DNA of 64,000 nucleotides from Megalonaias nervosa (Eukaryota; Mollusca; Bivalvia; Unionida; Unionidae), in assembly GCA_016617855.1 (NCBI GenBank), contig JAECUM010096232.1, positions 62,001 to 126,000 of the forward strand. The letters are read 5' to 3'. Shown piece after piece: positions 9,770-19,149 of the stretch; the first letter of the stretch is position 1, and each line of letters opens with the position of its first letter. The position numbers were made by a program, and so were the translations under genes. The notes beneath the pieces are model-generated. The model searched no databases and was not told where the DNA came from. It saw only the letters and a list, made by a program, of their open reading frames with translations.

Positions 9770-11505
9770 TGTGAGGTTTTGGTTGTGGGGGATTGGGAGT
9801 GGGGTGCCTCCAATATTATTTAAATTATTGTAGAAGTCCCACCCAGGCTCGATTTTGGTTGGAAGTTGATTTAGTGACAGTTAGATATACAGTTCCGAGC
9901 CCCCAGTCAGCAATGACGACGGTTAAATGAATAAAGATACCAAAAAAAAAAGGGTGAAGTTGAATAATAACAATTTAATAACAGTTAAAAGATCAATATT
10001 TCGAATTTCCCAAATACAATTCTTCCGCTCGACCCTTTTCTAGCCTATCGCATCATTTGATTCGTAGTGTGAGAGATTTCCACCTGTCCTTGTGTACTAC
10101 TCATCTGTGTATTCTTCTCTATCTCCTAATTCCCTCTCGTCCTCCCTGACTCCCTCCAAGTTCCTTCTCCTCCTCCTCCTCTATTTCCTCCTCCAGACCA
10201 CTTTCCTCCTCCTCCCCTTCTATCCCTCTTTCTATGTCGACTGCACGTTGTCGACTCCGACTGCACTGTCAGTCTCACTTCCGTCTCCCTCTTAGAGACT
10301 CGGGACTACTAACTTGCACCGGAAGTTCTGTCCCCGAAAAGCTTCCTGTGAAAACACAAGGATGGTACAATATTTTCCTCAGCGTTCACATCTCACACTA
10401 CACACAGCCTATCATCAGATAAGGCTATTAAATTTCACCGGTCACGCATTCATTCACACCGAAATACGCATACATTCTTCTATGGTAAAACACAACATAA
10501 TAACAACATGATGGAAGCATGGTATTAATTACTCTTATACATACAACAGTAAATTGCTTCACATCAGTACATCCTAATAATTCCATTACACCAACCAATA
10601 AACAACAATCAGACGCATATCTTTACATCACAACTCATACCAAATATACAATTTTCAGATATCCATGCTCTGATATATTCACACATCTATCGTAACTAAT
10701 CGTACATAAATCAATCATTTTCCTAAACTCCAATTCAAACATGCGTAAACTCTAACATAACGCATTACTAAAGGTACTGGTTACCACGAAGTAACCTACC
10801 AGCGAATTACAATATTAATTCTGACGAACTAGCAATCTACATAATTCTCTACGTAAACTCAAATTCATGTCTCAAATACGCTTATACATGAAACACTACA
10901 AGGTAATTCTACATACTAAAACAATCCCAGTAATTCTACTTATACTTACAATTATGACGCCGTAATGTTTCGCAAAAATCGAGCAAATAGCTTACTGACC
11001 TTGTCGAAGCTTTTCCTTGTCTTACAATTCTGGTCCTAAGATTCCCACCGAATTACGAGTGGCTTCTCTCGAAGTATCCTTTCGCTTAAACCCGCTAGAT
11101 CTACTTCTCATAATTTGCCCAGGTATACTGATAAATTTACTGCATGTTTAAACTAAAATTTCGATCTAAGATTTACTCCCACCCCCCATCTTAATTCCGA
11201 TTGGATGTCGCTGTGGACGGTCCCAATCAAACTTACTGACAATGTCTTCTCGCTTGTCTGTCTACGTGGCGGGTGAGAACACGCCCCGTTCACCCTGCGG
11301 GCTTCCCTTTGATCCCTGGACCCATGTGTTAACGTCTGGGTGTGAGGACGACAAGCCCTTTGACTGGCAGCTATTCTATGATCTGGGTGGCTGGCGACTT
11401 GCATACTCAATTAACCCTACTTTCGGCTATGTTTACACATCAAACGCGGTCATAATATATCCAATTTTTATACATTTCCTGATACCTGGACTGCGAAACG
11501 TGACA
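9770..11505 (-). repeat. 5' LTR of the retrotransposon
   Basis: 1736 bp, TGTGAGG to CGTGACA on the plus strand, paired with 3200-4933. As the upstream LTR it carries the promoter on the minus strand. Its outer end at 11505 cuts into a Polinton-side open frame. Confidence 0.95.
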
Positions 11506-11624
11506 GTCACACAAGAGTCCTCCCGGAATGGCCTTTCGGGGATGTCAATAACGGTCCTGTCCTGAAGAGAGTGGTTTTCCTCGGTCACGACTTCTTCTTC
11601 TTCTTCTTCTTCTGGCACTGTCAC
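11506..11624 (-). pseudogene. Acidic protein N-terminus cut by the LTR
   Basis: A minus-strand frame starts at ATG 11624 with a run of seven glutamates encoded by a (TTC)n tract. It enters the LTR at 11505 after about 40 codons, and the rest of the frame reads LTR sequence. It may be the start of a Polinton gene broken by the retrotransposon. No domain is recognised. Confidence 0.4.
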
Positions 11625-11675
11625 TAATACTGGTTTAAAAGTTACTTTTTCACTGAACGTTTTGATTTTTTAGGA

Positions 11676-12082
11676 TTACATATCTTGGGCATAGTGTGCC
11701 ACTTCTTTTGTCCAAGCCTCAAAACCCCAACTTTTCCAGTCACGTACATCTTTCCAGTGAGGGTGTAAGTCACAAGCTACACACACATTGTAGTACACAT
11801 CTTCAGTGCCTAAAAGTTTGACGAATCTTGTTTTCCCGTAGAGGTTCAGAAGTATCAAGATGAAAGCGCAAAGCTTTGAGCAGAATGAGTCTCTCGTTTA
11901 CATTTAAAGGGACTACTTTCATGTTTTGGGTGGTATGTACTGTTCGTAAAGAGTCCACAAGGAATCGACTGGTAAATGAAATCCCAGAAAGCAAGTCACG
12001 AAGACACACACTACAATACGACCTCAATTCAACTGACACAGTTCTCGTAATAGGCGATCGTAATTCTCCACCGTTTGAATAG
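11676..12082 (-). pseudogene. Polinton-side hypothetical gene, frameshifted
   Basis: Two overlapping minus-strand frames (12039-11803 and 11858-11676) read as consecutive parts of one protein that changes frame near 11830-11860. The second part is rich in Trp, Cys and His (CVACDLHPHWKDVRDW). It ends at a stop at 11676. The compact style and strand match the genes upstream, so it is probably a member of the same element. No family is recognised. Confidence 0.45.
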
Positions 12083-12152
12083 TGTCATTGATTTCCTTCC
12101 ACGGAATCTGTTGTATCATGAATGATAAAGGTCGTGGCATGGTAGTCGGTTT

Positions 12153-12590
12153 TTATACCCTCTTTGGTGTAAGGTAATAAGTGTACTTTTTGAATAGCCT
12201 CGATTTTACTTTAGTACTGTTCCAAAAAAGTTTAGTCACTAACTCACACACCACACGTCGCGCAGAAGTTTCCTCTTGAACTAGAAAGAATTGTTCTTGT
12301 GAAGATTTGTTGTAATCCTCTAACTCGTCCGTTGGAGTTCGGTGTATTAGGATCACCTTGTAAGCTGAATGAGTGGCATCCAAAAATGTATGAATTTCAC
12401 GCAATTCATCAATGTCTGACCACTGGAACACTTTCATCAGAATCAGTCCTCTTATAGCATTCAGGTACCAGTGGTTCAAACATCGGTGACGTAACGGATG
12501 CAATGGTTCTTTGCGTTTCACTTGTATTTTGACGAACTCAACTCCACAGGCAAACCACAAATGTTCTCTTGTAAAGTATCCATGACCATG
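12153..12590 (-). pseudogene. Polinton-side hypothetical gene, frameshifted
   Basis: A minus-strand ATG near 12587 opens a short frame (MVMDTLQENI...). It shifts near 12530 into a 135-codon frame ending at 12153. The long part contains LHPLRHRCLNHWY followed by a mixed charged region. The first half has some flavour of an F-box (L-P-x-E-L, then L-H-P-L-R), but this is weak. Same strand and spacing as the neighbouring element genes. Confidence 0.4.
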
Positions 12591-12594
12591 TCAG

Positions 12595-12984
12595 TCAAAC
12601 ACTTCTCCTAGAGCGAAAGTAATGAACAAAGTGAGTAATTTCTGGCCACTGCCATTCCAGGAATCGGTCAAGAATGTCAATAAAATCTTCAAATGTAAAT
12701 GGTCTAAAGCGGAATATTAGGAAGAACGCATCCTTGATCGAGAGAAATCTGACTTGTTTGTTGACTTTTGTCAATTTCCTCTTGTGAATTTCTCAACACA
12801 AAAGTTCTACAGTCACAAATTGAGATTTGGCTTTGGCAAGTTCCAGCCAAATGTCCTTGTAGATCTTCTCTTGCAATTCGTTTGGTGATGTTTGAAGATT
12901 ATTTTTCCAATGGGGTTTAAATACTTGTCTAGGGGTTGTCCAACGTTTGACTCCTAGCCACGTAACTGGTTTCTTACACGACAT
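12595..12984 (-). pseudogene. Polinton-side hypothetical gene with in-frame stop
   Basis: ATG at 12984 lies 12 bp downstream of the BIR gene's stop. The frame runs 63 codons to a TGA at 12793-12795. It then stays open in the same frame for about 60 more codons, including a Phe-rich stretch (FFLIFRFRPFTFEDFIDIL), to a second stop near 12597. The simplest reading is one gene of about 125 residues with a single nonsense mutation. No family is recognised. Confidence 0.5.
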
Positions 12985-12996
12985 GGTATGCCCACT

Positions 12997-13536
12997 TCAA
13001 TGATGAGGTCCCACTAAAGGTAGGTAGTAGCAATCTGGAGACCACTGAGCATGTTCCAGGTAAGCGCAATCTTTCTTCTCCCACTCGTGAAGTGACACAC
13101 TGCACACACTGCAAATGAAGTACTTGACTTTATCCCCTTCGCCCATGTAGATAAATCCGGCTCTAGCTAATTCTTCAGGGGTTGGTCCTCCCAGATATTT
13201 TGGCCATTTTCCTCGGAAGGTTTGGAATCGACTTTCAAAGTCGCAGTATTCAGGCAAACGCACAGGGAACGAATATTCGTCTTTCACAGGTTTATTTCGA
13301 TGAGGGTATGGTGAAATATGTAGGAGTTTGCTCAGTTTTGCATGACATCCGTAGGGTGGTAGCCGCATGGTTTCATAATGATGACATCCACCATGAAAAC
13401 CAGTGAAGTGAAAAGGTGTACGATAACAAGTGGCATCACTTTCGCATCCGTCAGGTTTGACATGCACAGAATCAGAAGGCACAGCATCGCACTCGAGTTT
13501 GCTCTTGCTTGATACTTGCTGTTTGAAAGGATTCAT
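12997..13536 (-). CDS. BIR-domain (IAP-like) protein
   Basis: A 179-codon intact frame starting at ATG 13536, 32 bp after the end of the DNA polymerase frame. Residues about 97-172 are a baculoviral IAP repeat: R-F-Q-T-F, W-P, L-A-R-A-G-F, then the zinc ligands C142, C145, H162 and C169 in the exact C-x2-C-x16-H-x6-C spacing. BIR domains bind caspases or IAP antagonists, and viral copies usually act against cell death. There is no RING in this frame. The N-terminal 95 residues hold further Cys and His but no known domain. It sits among polymerase-side genes of the element and is the only one of them with no visible break, so it could be recently captured or under selection. Confidence 0.85.
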   Translation of the reverse strand: MNPFKQQVSSKSKLECDAVPSDSVHVKPDGCESDATCYRTPFHFTGFHGGCHHYETMRLPPYGCHAKLSKLLHISPYPHRNKPVKDEYSFPVRLPEYCDFESRFQTFRGKWPKYLGGPTPEELARAGFIYMGEGDKVKYFICSVCSVSLHEWEKKDCAYLEHAQWSPDCYYLPLVGPHH

Positions 13537-13568
13537 CTTTCTCGCTTGGCAATGGTAGTGACAAAAAA

Positions 13569-16500
13569 CTATCGGTCTTGGACGTTGTCCCTTTTTATGT
13601 GTTGACCAATATCAGCATGACCGTACGGTAAAGTGAAGTGATTGGGAAGCCGTACTCGCTTCTGGTACACGATTTGATAGACTTTTTCCAAGGGCCGGCT
13701 GACGATTTGGTGTGTGGGTAAAGGTACAATCTTGTGCAGTTCGTGGGTTGTCACTTTAAAATTTCCATCCTGTCTAGACTGCAAGGCTTCTTTCAAGACG
13801 CCAAAGTTCACCAGTCGACTGGTGCGATAATTGAGAGTCAATCCTTTCACTTTACACTCCCTGTGTACTCCTCCTTGTGGGTCTCGGTATTCGTAGCTGT
13901 AATTTTTGGGACCGCCACTTGCAAAACTTAGAATCTTGTCGTCGGGATGCTTGTCCGTCCAGGCTCCTAAACGGTCTCCTTCGATGGTAGGGTGAGGTTG
14001 AACCAGGCGATCGATGTAGATGCAAGTGTCTGTGTCAAATTACAGCACACGATCTCCTAACAGTTCTAAAGCTTCGTACAGTTTTAAACGAGCATGGGCT
14101 GTCACGTAAGCCGCAATGATGACATTTCCAAATTCGTTGGCTTCTACAAAGTCCAGTTCTTTTTCGTAATTGACTAAGATCAAGTCCTCACGAAGGACGT
14201 CCACGTGTTTCATGTATTTAGTTTTGTCGTGAATCATCTGGAAGTAGCGGGAAGGTTCTGTCAAATACTCCGTCTTGGGTAAACACGGTCGTTGTGCCAT
14301 TTTGCCCCACAAGCAATTTAACATCACTTTGGCAAACGATCGCCTTTTATCGTTTTTCTCCACGTGGTCTAAAGTGATCCCTTCCTGTTCCCAGTATTTG
14401 TCTTTGAATTTCTTTTGGTCTTCGGAAATGCGGCAGCAGGAAGGATAGACACTGGCTTCTTGTTTCAGTTTCAAAAAAGCATTCACATAGTCTGCGAAAA
14501 TGCCTTTCTGAGTCTAGTCACCCTTGTGGAATTTTTGTGTCTTGGGAAAGTGGTATATTTCGTACACTTCTAACAGTTGGTATCCCAGGTCCAGAGCTTT
14601 GAACAATTCCACGCTAAGGTGGTCTTGGTTGCTCGTTTCGGCACAAGGGAAATATCAGTTTTCCTTGGCAATGGTGAGGTAAAACGGGATGGTACAAGTC
14701 CGTGGGAGGCAAAACTTTACATTTGATCAATCCTTCGTATTGACGAATGTTGTCCACGTTTATGTGTTCCATCAGCAATTGTGGGTGCCCTGAGGGAAAG
14801 TGACAGTATTTGCACACGTACTGATACAGCGAACACACATCCAAGTATTTGATTTCTTCTCCTTTTTCCTTCTCGGCTTGGTACAGCAAACAGGTGGCAT
14901 TCGTCCGTCCTCCATACAAACTGTCCCATGGCTTTAGGGGGTCCACCAGCTTGTAACTTTTCACGATACACTTAAACTTGGGATCGGTTTTCAAACGGTG
15001 ATCGTACTCATGTTCCCACATTTCTACCACTTGGTATCCTTGCTCTTCTAATGTCAATCGCCGCTGACAAGTGGCCTGGTACAAGTCTTCCATGGTACGT
15101 TGTAAAAACTGATTTTTAGTGTTGCGTTGAGAGTAACAGATGGGGCATCCGTGAAATAAGCAGCCATTAAACTCGTACACGATCTGGGGGTTTTCTAAGT
15201 CCCAACCATCCACCGAATACGTTCCGATGATCTTTTAGCCTCCTCCGTTGCGAGCATGTTGGATCCATTTGTCTTCCTTGTCGAACAGGTAATGTAACCA
15301 GTGTAGGGCTTTGACCGAGTATTGACGTTTGACAAAGTTCGTCGTTTGAGGACTGATGACAGCTAGGGTGTTTTGGGGCATGAATCGTTGGCGGTACACT
15401 AAGGGACATGCTTTGGGAATGGTGCAGGCTTCTTTCAAAGGATCGATTCCTCCGTGTTCCATGAACAGTTCTCGAACTTTTCCACAGCAACGCCGTAAAA
15501 GGGTCCACGTCTGAACGACAATACTTTAACATTTCTTCCGGAAAGTCGAAAGGGTTAAAGGTGTGAGTCTGGTACCATGCGTAGAAAGCTTCTCGTTGTT
15601 CGGTACGCATGTTGTCGGGGTCATAGTAGTGAGCCTCAGGTAAATGGGGTAGAACGGCGTGTTGATTGGCTTCGGTATTGAAAAAGTGTGGAAAATAGCC
15701 TTTGGCCATCTCTGTCATTCCAAATGTTTTAGGCATGTGAGTCAAAATGAATGTAGCATTCGTGTTCCAAGTCCTCGACTTGGCGACAAATGTGACATCG
15801 CTTCTTTCCTGAACAGACGTGCGCCTTGGCATTATTGGTACGTATGCCTTGTCCACAAGTAGGGCACAATCTCAGGAGCTGACAAGCACTTTTCCGCTGT
15901 GAACCTTGCGTATTTAAATGTTGTTGGTAACAGAAAGGGCTGACAAACGTGCGCTGACAAGCTGGGCAATGCACTCGTTCTTGTCCTTGGTCCAGACAGG
16001 GCTTAGAGGCTAAACATCCCTCACATTTCGATCCACAATACTTGTGTTACTCTCTATTATTATAGCCATAGCCACATTTCTCACAGTAATAACTGTATCC
16101 CAGAAATGCAGTGATACTGGTAATGCCATCGAAATGTTCATCGTGATGATAGACGTGAATGTATTTTTCGTCTTTGAAATTTTTGCCTCGAAACAACAGA
16201 GGTCCGCGCACTTCTTGAGGGTGCACTTTCAAGGTGTAGCGTGGAGCCAAGACGTCTTGCAACTTTTGCATTTCAGGAATGCCACAGGTTGTGTCTTTGG
16301 AAAGGTCAGCTTGCTGGAACAGGAGTTCTGCTTCTCTTCGTTGTTTGGCTTGGCTAGAGTTTTGAATAGTTTGCCAGGCTCTTTTCCATTCTACCGTGTC
16401 GTTCTTGTCGGCATACGTTTGTCCCACCACGATGGCACGGGCTAAACACATCTGGTCTTGAGGGTTGTTAATTCAGACGAGGCTCTTTTGGTGATGGTGA

Positions 16501-17122
16501 TGGTGATGCGAAGGTCGTCCACCAATAACACCTTTTTGCGTCCGGTCCCTTGGGGAAGAGAAACGTGGGTCATGAACAGTGTCGCTTTTCCATCGGTGAT
16601 GTGAAACTTGTCGTTGGATTGCTGCACGTGTTGAATCTTGTCGATGACTTTGGAAGGCGTCAATTCTGATGGACTGCTAAACTCGATCCAAACGGGGGAC
16701 TTCAAACTGTCGTGATGAATGGAAAGGCACAAGCGATCGTCTTCTTTGGCTTCACATTGCCGTTTCAGTGTGGTTAACAAAGAATCCCACATATCAGTGA
16801 TGAACCCTTCTGCTTTCTCCAACGGTATGTCGGACTTGAAATCTTTAAACTTCACCGCGTACGTGTAAGCCGTAGTTCTAAATTTTCTGGAGGAGCGTTT
16901 GTCAGTCTCTCGAATGTGGTAGTACTTTTCAGGGTTTACTGGCGGTGATGGATTTTAACTTGGTGTAGACTCTCTGGGCCTAGATTCTGGCTCACTCATC
17001 TTATCTTCAAAATCGCTGGTATGAATTTGAACCAAGACTTCAGCTACTGTGAGAGGCGATAAATCACGTTTCTACCTCTTACTTTCTTCTCCTTTCTTTA
17101 CGAAATGATGCGATCGTTTCAT
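13569..17122 (-). pseudogene. polB: Polinton-type DNA polymerase B, degenerate
   Basis: About 3.55 kb reads as one protein-primed-type family B polymerase, broken by several stops and frameshifts. Order: ATG at 17122 with early stops near 17070 and 16958; N-terminal region; frame change near 16445; a Cys-rich zinc-finger region (about 16030-15780); exonuclease end (KGYFPHFFN near 15690, YCRSDVD near 15520); frame change near 15500; a conserved QHARNGG block near 15240; DSLYGGRTNA near 14930; motif A region DVCSLYQ near 14840; motif B KVMLNCLWG near 14330; motif C DTDT at about 14030, where the expected Tyr codon is TAA (14040-14042); and C-terminal end LPYGH near 13625. Size and order fit Polinton/Maverick polymerases, which copy the element from a protein primer. 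It cannot make a full protein here. Confidence 0.88.
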
Positions 17123-17257
17123 CTTGTTTGCAAAATGTCAAATGACTACATTTGAAACGCCATGGACCCCTATATATCCATGTTAGGCTTAGTGCATATA
17201 TAAAGGGCTGGTGCCTTCCCTCTCAGTATTCATTTCACTCTCAAGCCGATCAGCACG
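17123..17257. promoter_or_regulatory. Divergent compact promoter, two TATA boxes
   Basis: This 135-bp spacer lies between the ATG of the minus-strand polymerase (17122) and the ATG of the plus-strand zinc-knuckle gene (17258). It holds TATATATA at 17171-17178, usable on the minus strand, and TATATAAAG at 17197-17205 on the plus strand. They lie about 50 and 55-60 bp from their start codons. Two facing TATA boxes fit a bidirectional viral-style promoter. Confidence 0.6.
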
Positions 17258-17692
17258 ATGGAATAACCCACACAAATCGAACTTCTAATTAAAGCTTTTC
17301 GAGGTGTCATACGAAAGTTTTCTTCAGACAAACCGACAGACTTCTCTCCCTCCTTTCGAGATAAAAGTCAAGATACTTGCTATATCTGTCAGAAGAAAGG
17401 GCATTGGGCTACAGAATGTCCAGATTGTCAAAAAAGCAAGATCAGTGTCAAAAGAGACAAAAGTCAGGATATCTGTTATCATTGTCAAGAGAAAGGACAT
17501 TGGTCTTCAGACTGCCCTAAGAAACAACAGGAGCAGGAAGAGGAAGAAGAAGAGGTAACCTCGGCAAAAGAAGAACCCGGACACGTTCAGAAAGAGAAGA
17601 TACAAACGAAAAGAAGACGAGAAAAAAGTGAGGAAGAAGAGGAGGAGGAAAAAACTGTGAAAGTGAAGAAATTCAAAAAACAGAGAGAGTGA
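17258..17692 (+). pseudogene. Two-CCHC zinc-knuckle protein, early stop
   Basis: ATG at 17258 is followed by a TAA as third codon (17264-17266). The same frame is then open to TGA at 17690-17692. It encodes two retroviral-type zinc knuckles about 40 residues apart, CYICQKKGHWATEC and CYHCQEKGHWSSDC, each C-x2-C-x4-H-x4-C. An acidic then basic Lys/Arg-rich tail follows. Such knuckles bind nucleic acid. The stop probably kills the gene, as no later in-frame ATG precedes the knuckles. A different, longer-looking frame (17304-17558) is a shadow of this one. Confidence 0.7.
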
Positions 17693-17954
17693 AAGGAAAA
17701 AAGACACAGAAGAAGTCTATGAACTTTTTAAAAAAGTGTTGTGTTGTGTTGTGTAGTGACATTGAATTGTAAATATTTGTACCAGAATAGACCAGTCTAA
17801 AAAACGTGTCTCTTGGTTTTGATTTTTTAGAATAAGGGCCTACACTCATGCACTCACAACACGTTCATCATAGGGTTAAAAAAAAATAAAAGGGTATTTG
17901 AGTTTTAATTGATTTTGACAAAATGAATACTATCTCTTTTCGAAAGAAATGAGT
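17693..17954. other. Spacer between convergent genes
   Basis: Short stretch with a GTGTT repeat near 17739-17755 and A-rich runs near 17880. It separates the 3' ends of the plus-strand zinc-knuckle gene and the minus-strand coiled-coil gene. No ORF is seen. Confidence 0.4.
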
Positions 17955-17970
17955 GGCCCTAAAAAGGACC
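17955..17970 (-). terminator. Histone-type mRNA 3' stem-loop
   Basis: On the minus strand this reads GGTCCTTTTTAGGGCC: a 6-bp stem with one G-U pair and a 4-base U loop, the size and loop of the animal histone mRNA 3' hairpin. It is followed by ACTCA and then, about 9 bases later, the purine stretch GAAAAGAG, like the histone downstream element that pairs with U7 snRNA. It lies about 40 bp past the stop (18009) of the minus-strand gene. Confidence 0.65.
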
Positions 17971-18008
17971 GTTGGGTTTTGTTTTTTCTTTTTCTTCTTA
18001 GAACAAAC

Positions 18009-18637
18009 TTAGGAACGAGAAGCAATCCGCTTTAACTGCTTTAAGTCTTTGCCACGGCCAAGGCCTACTTCTGGACTTGCTCCTGTCAATGATTTGGTAG
18101 AAATCACTAGGGGTGGTATCTCCGGTGTATTAACAGGGTTGGACTGTTTCACTCGGGAAGGTCTTTTTCTCTTGGGTCGTAATAAAGAAGTCTAATACAT
18201 TTGTTTCAGACTTCTTAACTCTGCTAAAATGTCCAAGAGTACCATTACCGTTTGGCTTTCACTGTTCTCCTTCTCTCCTAGACTTTGTTTCTTCTCTGCT
18301 GCTTCTTCCTGTTGTTTCCTATTGTCTCTTCTTCTCGCTGTTGCTGTTCAAGGAGAAATGCTTGTTCTGCTTCTTTCTGCTTTTGTAAAAATTTCTCCAA
18401 TTCTTCTTTCTGTCTCTGTTTAAAATCGTCGACGTGTGGTAAAGAAGGAGAAGGTGACGAAGGTGCTGATAGCGGAACAAATTCTTGTGAAGAAGAGAGA
18501 AAATCTGCTAAATCCCAATTGAAATCAACCTCTTCTGGTAGTAGTACTGTGTTGACTTTGGTAGCCACTGATATGCCATCGCTTCTCGTCTCCAAAGCCG
18601 GTGCACCCCAATTCATCATCTTCTTATTTTCCGTCAT
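18009..18637 (-). pseudogene. Coiled-coil protein of the element, broken
   Basis: ATG at 18637 opens a 119-codon frame (to 18278): an acidic segment, a Ser/Pro stretch, then a Gln/Glu/Lys-rich coiled coil and a basic end. A nearby frame change and a TAG lead into another open stretch ending at TAA 18009-18011. This second part has a basic KRKRPSR signal and a C-terminus GRGKDLKQLKRIASRS. The whole may have been one DNA-associated protein. It has a TATA box about 55 bp upstream and a histone-type hairpin downstream. Its family is not recognised, and it does not look like a core histone. Confidence 0.5.
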
Positions 18638-18870
18638 GTTTCACAAAACAATGTCGCATCGATTCACTGCACACAGACGCTAGTGCACCTATATAGGGAA
18701 TGTGACATCACAGGTAGCTCTCTTCGGATTGAAAGACAGACTCCGCGAAGTGACTGAATTTTGTAATGCGTGTTGGGATTGGTGAACAATTTCAATCCGT
18801 TTCGATCCGGTCTTCCACTATAAATAATCGCGGTTCACTTCATTCCCTTCACCTGTTCCTCGTGACAAAG
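18638..18870. promoter_or_regulatory. Divergent promoter of the stem-loop gene pair
   Basis: A 233-bp spacer between two divergent ATGs. TATATA at 18690-18695 serves the minus strand, about 55 bp before ATG 18637. TATAAATA at 18819-18826 serves the plus strand, about 45-50 bp before ATG 18871. A GATTGG (inverted CCAAT) lies near 18777. The layout parallels divergent histone gene pairs. Confidence 0.6.
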
Positions 18871-19104
18871 ATGTGGACCAACGTTGAATCGTCTACTTTC
18901 GTATCGTCATTGTTTTTCGATACGGACTTACCCATGTATGTGAGATCATCATGGAGAATCGTTAGGATCATCGAGACAAGCGTTTGGAAAAGAAGGACCT
19001 ATATGGAAAGACAAGGCTGTCTGAAGCGAGTTCTGATTTATGGACAAGAGGTTAGACGAAGTTTGAGAAAGAGAAGAAGACCTATGCGATGCCCTCTATG
19101 TTAA
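18871..19104 (+). CDS. Small basic protein, possibly H4-like
   Basis: A 77-codon intact frame. The ATG at 18871 was preferred over an earlier in-frame Met at 18766 because the TATA box at 18819 lies between them. The C-terminal half is very basic (about 18 Arg/Lys in the last 45 residues). A stretch near residues 45-65 (RQGCLKRVLIYGQEVRRSL) can be lined up by eye with the histone H4 region R-R-G-G-V-K-R-I...L-I-Y-x-E-x-R-x-x-L. That resemblance is weak and could be compositional. A histone-type hairpin lies 28 bp past the stop. Alternatives are a protamine-like or core-packaging protein of the element. Confidence 0.5.
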   Translation: MWTNVESSTFVSSLFFDTDLPMYVRSSWRIVRIIETSVWKRRTYMERQGCLKRVLIYGQEVRRSLRKRRRPMRCPLC

Positions 19105-19131
19105 CGGAATGGTGTTAACATAACAAACATC

Positions 19132-19147
19132 AGCCCTTTTCAGGGCC
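19132..19147 (+). terminator. Histone-type mRNA 3' stem-loop
   Basis: AGCCCTTTTCAGGGCC: a 5-6 bp stem (outermost pair A-C mismatched) with the loop UUUC, almost the textbook histone hairpin. It is followed by ACTCC and, about 11 bases later, GAAAAGAT, like a histone downstream element. It starts 28 bp after the stop of the small basic protein gene, the normal distance in histone genes. Confidence 0.7.
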
Positions 19148-19149
19148 AC

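Larger units (their letters stand above)
3200..11505 (-). mobile_element. Ty3/gypsy-class LTR retrotransposon, Gmr1-type order
   Basis: An 8.3-kb element with two near-identical LTRs, a tRNA-type primer binding site, a G-rich polypurine tract, a gag ORF and a split pol ORF, all read on the minus strand. Pol domains run zinc knuckle, protease, integrase, GPY/F, reverse transcriptase, RNase H. Integrase upstream of RT is the Ty1/copia order, but the proteins are Ty3/gypsy-like. That combination is known from the Gmr1 group, first described in cod. LTR similarity (about 98% by eye) suggests a fairly young insertion. The copy is dead: a frameshift precedes the RT catalytic motif and one integrase Asp is Asn. 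No envelope gene is seen. The right side lies inside Polinton-like DNA, and the two outer flanks (CAGAT and GTCAC) do not form a target site duplication. Confidence 0.93.

Noticed and set aside
12153..12590. F-box protein in the Polinton block
   Set aside because: Only a faint L-P-x-E-L resemblance split by a frameshift. Kept as hypothetical.
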